DNA from: JACMLX01 sp031374935
Lineage (GTDB): Bacteria > Gemmatimonadota > Gemmatimonadetes > Gemmatimonadales > Gemmatimonadaceae
Length of the DNA stretch: 21,223 bases
Direction: 5' to 3'
Assembly (NCBI GenBank): GCA_031374935.1
Contig: JANMHB010000017.1
Location: 1 to 21,223, forward strand
Part shown: piece after piece, positions 15,789-21,223 of the stretch
How the letters are laid out: every line of letters begins with the position of its first letter
How positions within the stretch are numbered: position 1 is the stretch's first letter
Position numbers and translations under genes: made by a program
Notes under the pieces: model-generated
What the model saw: the letters and a program-made list of their open reading frames with translations, nothing else
Database searches by the model: none
What the model was told of the DNA's origin: nothing

Positions 15789-15825
15789 GACGGCGTAAGG
15801 TGGTCCCGCGCACGCTTACGCCGTC
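15789..15825. promoter_or_regulatory. 11-bp-arm inverted repeat between two minus-strand genes
   Basis: GACGGCGTAAG (15789..15799) and CTTACGCCGTC (15815..15825) pair perfectly across a 15-nt loop. It lies 16 nt after the stop of the beta-barrel gene (15842), so it could end that transcript, but no T-run follows. Its arms also carry the GTAAG and CTTAC half-sites found in the TetR operators, so an operator role is equally possible. Confidence 0.4.
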
Positions 15826-15841
15826 GTCGGATGATTTGTTT

Positions 15842-16465
15842 CTAGAAGTTGATCCCGAAGTGCAGGCCCGGCTGCCCGTAGAAGAATCGTGACCATCTGT
15901 CATCGACCTGCTTGAACGCCGGAGGCATCGTGGACTGATAGGGACGATGCGTGATGGCGATCGACGGCTGGAAGAACATCCGATCCTTGAACAGCTTGAT
16001 GTGATAGCCGACGGAATAGGTGTTGAAGACCTGAAAGCCGTCGTCGATCCTGGTCCCGTTTTCATTGACGAAGGTCTGGAAGGCAGGCATCACGTCAGCC
16101 TGAACGAACACACGCTTCCACACGAACCGCTGGTAATTCAGTGACACACCGCGTTCACTGATGTAGCCTGGAAAGCCCTCGCCCTCGGCTTCGAATGACT
16201 TGCCATACGGAATGCCGATTGGCCAGGCATATCGCCAGGTCTTGAACTCGAGTGACACGACATCCTTTCGTGTCAGGCGATAGCCGACGTTCAGGTACAC
16301 CATCTTCGGCGGATTATTGTCGGGCACTGCATTCGCCAGCATGAACAGGGTGCTGCCGAGAAAGAGCTTGCGGTACGTACTGTCCTGTTCGGAGTATTGC
16401 GCCTGCACCTGCAGGGCGCTGGCGATCGTCAGAACGAAGGTGAGGCAGAGCTTCTTCTTGGGCAT
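15842..16465 (-). CDS. Outer-membrane beta-barrel-like protein, foreign in character
   Basis: 207 residues. A signal peptide with a Lys-rich start (MPKKK) ends at VQAQ near residue 23. The body has amphipathic strands rich in Tyr, Phe and Trp, for example VYLNVGYRLTRKDVVSLEFKTW and ISERGVSLNYQRFVW, and ends LHFGINF, a C-terminal Phe strand typical of outer-membrane barrels. No known family name is recognised. Lys, Asn and Ile content is higher and codons are more AT-rich than in flanking genes, and the style resembles Bacteroidota proteins, which suggests transfer. It is transcribed divergently from the TetR gene. Upstream inverted repeats CTGCCAG/CTGGCAG (16487..16506) lie in its promoter zone. 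It is not in the same tight operon as the genes downstream (125-nt gap). Confidence 0.7.
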   Translation of the reverse strand: MPKKKLCLTFVLTIASALQVQAQYSEQDSTYRKLFLGSTLFMLANAVPDNNPPKMVYLNVGYRLTRKDVVSLEFKTWRYAWPIGIPYGKSFEAEGEGFPGYISERGVSLNYQRFVWKRVFVQADVMPAFQTFVNENGTRIDDGFQVFNTYSVGYHIKLFKDRMFFQPSIAITHRPYQSTMPPAFKQVDDRWSRFFYGQPGLHFGINF

Positions 16466-16486
16466 GTCTCGTATTGTTGAGTGACA

Positions 16487-16506
16487 CTGCCAGGACAGAC
16501 TGGCAG
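16487..16506. promoter_or_regulatory. Inverted repeat upstream of the beta-barrel gene
   Basis: CTGCCAG-GACAGA-CTGGCAG, 7-bp perfect arms and 6-nt spacer, begins 22 nt upstream of the minus-strand ATG at 16465. Its position fits an operator over the promoter or a leader hairpin. The binding protein is unknown. Confidence 0.35.
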
Positions 16507-16681
16507 GTTGCTTGTTCGTTCACTTCAGTGAAGGCCTGACCCGTCACCTCTTCTTTGCTCGCCACTCCCTGCCATGCACCTGCCGTGATGAGCGTGAGTT
16601 CATCCGCAGTGCGAGCGGCGTGGCGGGGACGCGGGCGGCCACGAGGGACGCGTCGCGAATCCCGGCGACGCGTGTAACGTA

Positions 16682-16713
16682 CTTACGTTGTACGCTTGAA
16701 CGTACAGTGTAAG
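16682..16713. promoter_or_regulatory. Double TetR-type operator upstream of the TetR gene
   Basis: Two 13-bp imperfect palindromes, CTTAC-GTT-GTACG (16682..16694) and CGTAC-AGT-GTAAG (16701..16713), lie with centres 19 bp apart. Together they form a 32-bp inverted repeat (arms 11/13 paired, spacer CTTGAA). A promoter-like pair TTGTAC (16688..16693), 16 nt, TAAGGT (16710..16715) lies inside, so binding would block it. This fits autoregulation, with two dimers possible. Confidence 0.6.
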
Positions 16714-16719
16714 GTTTTA

Positions 16720-16768
16720 CGGGGCAAGTGCCCCGGCGGTTGCCTTATCCCGTCCGCCGGGGTATCTC
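16720..16768 (+). promoter_or_regulatory. TetR leader: two competing hairpins and a leaderless promoter candidate
   Basis: Hairpin A pairs CGGGGCA (16720..16726) with TGCCCCG (16729..16735). Hairpin B pairs CCCCGGCGG (16731..16739) with CCGCCGGGG (16754..16762). They share 16731..16735, so they cannot form together. TTGCCT (16740..16745), 17 nt, TATCTC (16763..16768) is also a fair promoter with its -10 only 6 nt before the ATG, which would give a leaderless transcript. A transcript from the upstream promoter would carry the hairpins instead. Confidence 0.4.
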
Positions 16769-16774
16769 CCCTGC

Positions 16775-17422
16775 ATGCCCACATCCCGACGGTCTCCGCT
16801 CTCCCGGGAGCGCGTCCTGCGCGCGGCCGTGCGCCTGGCCGACAAGCAGGGCCTCGACGCGCTGTCGATGCGCCGGCTGGCGAGCACGCTCAAGGTCGAG
16901 GCGATGTCACTCTACAATCACGTCGCCAACAAGGACGAAGTCCTCGATGGGATGGTGGACCTGATCATCGGCGAAATCACCCTGCCCACCCCAGGCGGCG
17001 ACTGGAAGGCGGCGATGCGTGCGCGCGCGACCTCCGCGCACGCGGTGATGCTGGCGCATCCCTGGGCGCCGATGCTGGTGGTGTCGCGGATCAGCGTTGG
17101 CCCCAACATGCTGCGCTACATCGATACCACCCTTGGCACGCTGCGCGAGGCCGGACTGTCATGGGCCGAGACGGACCGCGCGTGGAACGCCATGGACAGT
17201 CACATCTACGGCTTCACGCTGCAACTGCAGAACTTTCCGGTCGATCCCGAAGAGTACGCCTCAGCCGCGGCGAATTACCTGCCGATGCTCCCAGCCGACA
17301 AGTACCCATACATGCACGAACTCACAGGGCACGTGATCGATGGCTCGCACGACGGGACGCATGACTTTGCGTTCGGGCTGGAGCTGATCCTCGACGGACT
17401 GGATCGACTGCGGACGCGGTAA
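16775..17422 (+). CDS. TetR-family transcriptional regulator (TetR_C_1 type)
   Basis: 215 residues. The N-terminal DNA-binding domain (residues about 9-60) reads SRERVLRAAVRLADKQGLDALSMRRLASTLKVEAMSLYNHVANKDEVLDGMVDLI in overlapping parts: first helix RVLRAAVRLADKQG, then MRRLASTLKV, and the recognition helix region EAMSLYNHVANKDEVL. This is close to the pattern of Tet repressor itself. The C-terminal 150 residues form the ligand-binding and dimer domain of the TetR_C_1 kind; the ligand is unknown. The start is the ATG at 16775, six bases after a TATCTC box, with no Shine-Dalgarno. It probably represses itself (operator at 16682..16713) and the outer-membrane protein/oxidoreductase operon (operator at 15743..15755), responding perhaps to a toxic or redox-active small molecule. 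Confidence 0.88.
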   Translation: MPTSRRSPLSRERVLRAAVRLADKQGLDALSMRRLASTLKVEAMSLYNHVANKDEVLDGMVDLIIGEITLPTPGGDWKAAMRARATSAHAVMLAHPWAPMLVVSRISVGPNMLRYIDTTLGTLREAGLSWAETDRAWNAMDSHIYGFTLQLQNFPVDPEEYASAAANYLPMLPADKYPYMHELTGHVIDGSHDGTHDFAFGLELILDGLDRLRTR

Positions 17423-17513
17423 ACGCCGGCGGCGCAGTCGGCATGTGGTGAACGGTGGTTGCGAAAGCGTCCCCCGCGGTTGGGCCGCGAATTGCAACTT
17501 GTCTCGAGATAAC

Positions 17514-19067
17514 ATGAAGCGAATCCTTCGGTGGGTGCTGATGGCGCTCACGGCAACGTTGATCATCGTGACGGTGTCACTGTCGTGGCCGCTGCCGACG
17601 CCGCCGCTGCTGGGTCGCGACGGTGTGTTCGCGATCGACCACGTGAACGTCGTCGATGTGGTAGCGGGTCAACTCGTGCCCGACGTCACGGTCATCATCG
17701 AGGCTGGGCGTGTGCGCTCGATGCTGCCATCGGCGGTGGCCGTGGTGCCGCCGGGAGTTGCCCGCATCGACGGGCGTGGCAAATACCTGCTGCCGGGCCT
17801 GTGGGACATGCACACCCACTCGATCAAACTGTCGCCGCAGTTGCATCACGCACTGTACGTCGCTCATGGCGTTACCGCAGTGCGCGACATGTCCGGCTGT
17901 TTGTCCCGGGACGACCCCTATTGGGCCTGTGCGGCAGACCGCAGGCAGTGGTCTGGTGAGGTTGAGCGCGGCGCGCGCGTGGCGCCACGGTATCCACTGC
18001 AGAGCAGCTACCAGACCAATGGCGGCAACGAGGTACCTGAGAATTATCCGCCGTTCTTCCGGCTGCGCAGTCGTGAGGATGCGCAGCAATTGGGCGCCTT
18101 TGCGCGGGATGCCGGCCTCGATTTCATCAAGACCTACACCGAGCTCACGCCAGCGCAATACGGCTGGCTGGCCGAGCTGAGCGCCAGCGGCGGGCCAGCG
18201 CTGGCGGGGCATCTACCTTTGCGCGTCGATTTGCCGACGGCACTGGCGGCCGGACAACGCAGCATTGAACATGGGCGCTTGTTTCTGTTCGAGTGTTTTG
18301 CGGGTATCGGCGCGCTACGCGCGTTGGCCAATCCCATCGCGCACTACGACGCTGGCGTTCGGCTTCGCTTGCTGAATGAACAGAACGAGGGCGTATGCCA
18401 GCAGCATATGCAGGCCATGGCTGGGTCAACCACCTGGTGGGTACCGACGCTGACCACGCTGCATATGTCCGCGGTGGCCGCGCAACCTGAGGCGCGCAAG
18501 GACCCTCGCCTCGATTTCGTGCCCGCCGTGCAACGACATCTGCTGTGGTTTCCTGACGCCAACCGAGCGGCGCGTGAACCGGCGGCGCCCGATGGCGGCA
18601 ATGTGCACCGTCGTCTGTTCGAGCTGGCGTCGTTGCACGTGGCCCGTGCGCACGCCGCAGGCGTGAAGTTGCTGGCCGGAACCGACGCGACCGACACCTT
18701 TGTCTACCCGGGCGCGAGCCTGCACGACGAATTGCGAATGCTGGTCGAGGCAGGGCTCTCGCCCGCAGATGCGCTGCGTACCGCGACAGTGTCCGCGGCA
18801 ACTTTCGCTGGCGAGCTGCGCGATCACGGTAGCATTGCGCCCGGAAAAGTTGCCGACCTGCTGTTGCTCTCGGGCAACCCACTTGCGGACATCCGCAACA
18901 CCCTTGGCATCGAAGCTGTGTTTCTGGCAGGACGCCGCTACGACGCAGCGGCTTTGCGGCAATTGCTGCAGTTCACGCGCGATCAAGCCGGTAGCTGGAG
19001 GGTGAATCTGCGCCTGGTTTGGGACATGCTGGCGAGCCCGCTGATGCGGGTGCAATTGGCGGATTGA
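17514..19067 (+). CDS. Membrane-anchored amidohydrolase family protein
   Basis: 517 residues from the ATG at 17514, preferred because it begins a basic stretch and a membrane anchor (residues about 6-26); an upstream ATG at 17445 adds 23 residues before that. Metal-site residues: H100-x-H102 in LPGLWDMHTHS, K206 in FIKTY (probably the carboxylated lysine), H233 in LAGH, H253 in IEHGR, D391 in LAGTDATD. This set fits the binuclear branch related to imidazolonepropionase and prolidase-like amidohydrolases. The protein should sit outside the inner membrane, cutting an unknown amide or ester. APGKVADLLLLSGNPL near 442-457 is the usual C-terminal sheet. It is 91 nt after the TetR gene on the same strand. 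TTG Leu and other less GC-rich codons are more frequent than in neighbours, hinting at transfer. Confidence 0.82.
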   Translation: MKRILRWVLMALTATLIIVTVSLSWPLPTPPLLGRDGVFAIDHVNVVDVVAGQLVPDVTVIIEAGRVRSMLPSAVAVVPPGVARIDGRGKYLLPGLWDMHTHSIKLSPQLHHALYVAHGVTAVRDMSGCLSRDDPYWACAADRRQWSGEVERGARVAPRYPLQSSYQTNGGNEVPENYPPFFRLRSREDAQQLGAFARDAGLDFIKTYTELTPAQYGWLAELSASGGPALAGHLPLRVDLPTALAAGQRSIEHGRLFLFECFAGIGALRALANPIAHYDAGVRLRLLNEQNEGVCQQHMQAMAGSTTWWVPTLTTLHMSAVAAQPEARKDPRLDFVPAVQRHLLWFPDANRAAREPAAPDGGNVHRRLFELASLHVARAHAAGVKLLAGTDATDTFVYPGASLHDELRMLVEAGLSPADALRTATVSAATFAGELRDHGSIAPGKVADLLLLSGNPLADIRNTLGIEAVFLAGRRYDAAALRQLLQFTRDQAGSWRVNLRLVWDMLASPLMRVQLAD

Positions 19068-19094
19068 TACACCGGCGTGGTCGCTCTCTGACGT

Positions 19095-19142
19095 CCCCCC
19101 GGTGACGCACCTCGGCTCGCGGCGGCCCGCGTCGGTGGGGGG
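19095..19142. repeat. GC-rich long inverted repeat after the amidohydrolase gene
   Basis: CCCCCCGGTGACGC (19095..19108) can pair with GCGTCGGTGGGGGG (19129..19142) at 11 of 14 positions, with a 3-base internal bulge. It starts 28 nt after the stop at 19067 and lies before the convergent gene end at 19180. It may slow or end transcription; there is no T-run. Confidence 0.35.
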
Positions 19143-19179
19143 CGCCGCGGCCCCGCGTGCGATTCGCGGACCGCGCGTG

Positions 19180-21223
19180 CTACGGGCGGGGCGTCTCGCC
19201 CCGCTTTGGCGTCAGGATCGGATCCTCGAGCACCTGCACGCCGCCCGCCGTCCGAAGCGTCCCGACGCTGACGTCGATCGTGAAGCGCCCGGCTGGTGTA
19301 TCGGCCAGTCCGCCGGCCTGACGCTCCACCTGCAGGTCCCAGACGAGTGTGTTCACACCGCGCGACACCGGGGCAGTCCATCGGCGCACCACCCGTGCGG
19401 CAGAATCGGAGACGGTCACGCTCGCCACGCCAGCGGAAACCGAGGCGAGCTGCATTCGCGCGACGCGCCTGCCGCGACGATCACCGGGCACGGTCTCCCA
19501 CGGGTAGTACTCTCTGGTCACGCTGCGAATCGGCAGCAAGCGCAATGCAACCGGCGCCACCATCGGGCGCGCTTCGCGGATCGGCGTCAGGTCCAGGATC
19601 CACGCCCCGCGACCGTACGTCCCGATGACGAGTTCGTTGTCGCGCGATTGCACCGTCAGATCTTGCACCGGTGTGGAAGGCAACGTGGCGCTCAGCGATT
19701 CCCACTGTGCGCCCCGATCACGACTGACGTAGACGCCCAGATCCGTCCCGACGTAGAGGATATCGGCAAACATCGGATCTTCCTTGATGACGTTCACTGA
19801 TTCGAATGGAAGATTCGCTGCGATCGAGCGCCATGTCCGCCCGGTATCATTCGACGCGAAGACATATAGGCGGGAGTCGTTCTCGCGGAAGCCGGTCATG
19901 CTGACGTACACTCGCGCCACATCATGTGCCGAAAGCGTGACCCGACTCACCCACTTTCGTGGCAGGCCTTCGTCGATGCGGCGCCAGTGCGCGCCATCGT
20001 CACTGGTGAGCCACACGCGCCCCGCTTCCGTTCCACCGGCAAGCAGGCCGCGACTCCGCACCGACTCGGTCAGCATGGTGAACGCGCCGGTCGGTGCAAG
20101 CGCACGATCACCGCCCGGTGGGTCGCCCAGATCCTGACTGATGGGTGTCCAGGTCTTGCCACGGTCAACGGTCTTCATGACGCGATTGCCGCCGGCATAC
20201 AGCGTCCGGGCGTCGTGCGGCGAGATGAAGAACGGCGTGTACCAGCTGAATCGCAGTGGCGGCTCGCCGGCGGGAAGCGTCGGCTCGATGTCCTCCGTCG
20301 CCGGCCCGCCGCTCATGACCGAGCCTCCCGTCAGGTCCATGCGCATCATGTTGCCGTTCTGATGCTCGTAGTACACGTAGCGATCATCCGTCGGGTCGAG
20401 GAGCGTGACGTAGCTGTCGCCGCCCGTCCAGCGATCGAGGTACACACTGCGCCACGGGTCGGGCACCGCATCGTCCACGGTCGCCGTACTGGGGCCGTAG
20501 ATCGCGGCATTGTCCTGCGTGCCGGCAAAGATGCGGTACGGCTGCTTGTCATCCGTGCCCACGAAATACATCTGCGCGACAGGAATATTGTTCACGTGCA
20601 GCCAGCTCACGCCGGCATCGTACGACACGAACAGACCGCCATCGTTGCCAAGCAGCAGGCGATCGGGGTTGGCCGGGTCGATGACGAGTTCATGGTGATC
20701 GAGATGCAGCGCCCTCCCCTGTGTGTCATGTACACGAAGAATCTGTGCGCCGATCCGGCGCCAGGTGGCCCCGCCATCGAACGATTCGAACCCCGAGTTA
20801 CCGAGGATGTAGAGATGTTGCGCGTTGCGCGGATCGACGCGCACGTCACTGAACTTCCAGCCGTACGCACCAAAGACGCCATAGAGATCCTCGGTGTTCA
20901 CCTTGCGCCAGTGTTCACCACGATCGGACGAGCGGTACACTTCCCCGCCCACGTGAGGCCGACCTTTGACTGACGACGGCGCACGGTTGTCCAGGTACAG
21001 GTAGAGCACGTTCGGCGACGCGGCCGCGATATCGATCCCCGCTCGGCCGAGCAGTCCGCTGGGCAGTCCACGCGTGATGTGTCGCCACGTGCGCCCGCCA
21101 TCCCGTGACTTGAACAACCCACCCTTCGTTCCGGCTTCGATCTGCCACGCCCAAGCGTAGAGCGTGTTCGGGTCGACAGGATCCATCGCCAGGTCGATGA
21201 CACCGGTGCTGTCATTCAGGTAG
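19180..21223 (-). CDS. VPS10/sialidase-like beta-propeller protein, 5' end outside window
   Basis: About 680 residues are visible; the frame is open to the right edge, where it reads YLNDSTGVIDLAMDPVDP, so the N-terminus (and any signal peptide) is missing. At least eight Asp-box motifs S/T-x-D-x-G-x-x-W are present: SRDGGRTW, SSDRGEHW, SFDGGATW, SYDAGVSW, TVDRGKTW, TSDDGAHW, SNDTGRTW and SRDRGAQW. These mark BNR/sialidase-type propeller blades as in VPS10-domain proteins; sialidase catalytic residues are not evident, so enzyme activity is doubtful. The last 110 residues form an Ig/FlgD-like beta domain (GVNTLVWDLQVE...GRFTIDVSVG). These large exported proteins are common in Gemmatimonadota and Bacteroidota; their role is unknown. 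The gene is convergent with the amidohydrolase. Confidence 0.85.
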   Translation of the reverse strand, partial: YLNDSTGVIDLAMDPVDPNTLYAWAWQIEAGTKGGLFKSRDGGRTWRHITRGLPSGLLGRAGIDIAAASPNVLYLYLDNRAPSSVKGRPHVGGEVYRSSDRGEHWRKVNTEDLYGVFGAYGWKFSDVRVDPRNAQHLYILGNSGFESFDGGATWRRIGAQILRVHDTQGRALHLDHHELVIDPANPDRLLLGNDGGLFVSYDAGVSWLHVNNIPVAQMYFVGTDDKQPYRIFAGTQDNAAIYGPSTATVDDAVPDPWRSVYLDRWTGGDSYVTLLDPTDDRYVYYEHQNGNMMRMDLTGGSVMSGGPATEDIEPTLPAGEPPLRFSWYTPFFISPHDARTLYAGGNRVMKTVDRGKTWTPISQDLGDPPGGDRALAPTGAFTMLTESVRSRGLLAGGTEAGRVWLTSDDGAHWRRIDEGLPRKWVSRVTLSAHDVARVYVSMTGFRENDSRLYVFASNDTGRTWRSIAANLPFESVNVIKEDPMFADILYVGTDLGVYVSRDRGAQWESLSATLPSTPVQDLTVQSRDNELVIGTYGRGAWILDLTPIREARPMVAPVALRLLPIRSVTREYYPWETVPGDRRGRRVARMQLASVSAGVASVTVSDSAARVVRRWTAPVSRGVNTLVWDLQVERQAGGLADTPAGRFTIDVSVGTLRTAGGVQVLEDPILTPKRGETPRP
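19186..19204 (+). terminator. Terminator-like hairpin inside the antisense gene end
   Basis: GCGGGGCG-TCT-CGCCCCGC, an 8-bp stem and 3-nt loop, is followed by TTT. It fits a rho-independent terminator for the plus-strand amidohydrolase, about 120 nt after its stop. It lies within the last codons of the convergent minus-strand gene, encoding part of RGETPRP. Confidence 0.5.

Noticed and set aside
19924..20973. Plus-strand open frame of about 350 codons
   Set aside because: It is antisense to the Asp-box repeats of the VPS10-like gene, and its composition (Arg, His, Val, Ala) is that of a reverse-frame shadow.
1..21223. tRNA, rRNA, insertion sequence or integrase genes
   Set aside because: No cloverleaf, rRNA core sequence, transposase motif or recombinase motif was recognised anywhere by eye; small RNAs cannot be excluded.

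Overview
The window is about 21 kb of high-GC DNA. It is densely packed with exported or envelope-associated proteins: lipoproteins, signal-peptide proteins, beta-propellers, beta-barrels and membrane-anchored amidohydrolases. The mix suggests a soil-type bacterium of the Gemmatimonadota or a near relative: a DUF2911 lipoprotein, DUF4331 proteins, a sodium:solute symporter, a multi-Asp-box VPS10/sialidase-like protein, an LVIVD/YncE propeller pair and secreted amidohydrolases. This is an inference from protein families and base composition; no rRNA or tRNA is present to prove it.

Layout. (1) 1..888, minus: a GT-A-type glycosyltransferase running off the left edge, followed by about 600 bp with no convincing gene. 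(2) 1487..4595, plus: a DUF2911 lipoprotein, a 32-residue one-helix micro-protein, and a sodium:solute symporter 7 nt behind the micro-protein. (3) 4809..7600, plus: a probable operon of two half-length DUF4331 proteins (N-terminal half, then C-terminal half on a lipoprotein) and a TPR protein. (4) 7657..8565, plus: a second glycosyltransferase, facing a long Ig-like/LVIVD beta-propeller protein (10736..8697, minus) across a hairpin terminator. (5) 10835..13991, plus: a YncE-type propeller with a Met/His-rich loop, a 184-bp palindromic element built on an 8-bp period, and a secreted ATZ/TRZ-type amidohydrolase. (6) 13885..17422: a zinc-free alcohol dehydrogenase/quinone oxidoreductase-like gene and an outer-membrane protein in one minus-strand operon, a foreign-looking beta-barrel gene, and a divergent TetR regulator. 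(7) 17514..19067, plus: a membrane-anchored amidohydrolase. (8) 19180..21223, minus: the C-terminal part of a VPS10/sialidase-like protein entering from the right edge.

Working connections visible in the sequence. The TetR gene and the outer-membrane protein/oxidoreductase operon carry the same CTTAC-N3-GTAAG-type palindrome upstream, so the regulator probably controls both itself and that operon. The micro-protein and symporter look co-translated. The two DUF4331 halves look like parts of one envelope unit with the TPR protein. Several genes have a TA-rich -10-like hexamer 6-7 nt before the ATG, which suggests leaderless transcripts.

The best candidates for something undescribed are the symporter micro-protein, the 8-bp-periodic palindromic element, and the TetR operator set with two mutually exclusive hairpins in its leader.
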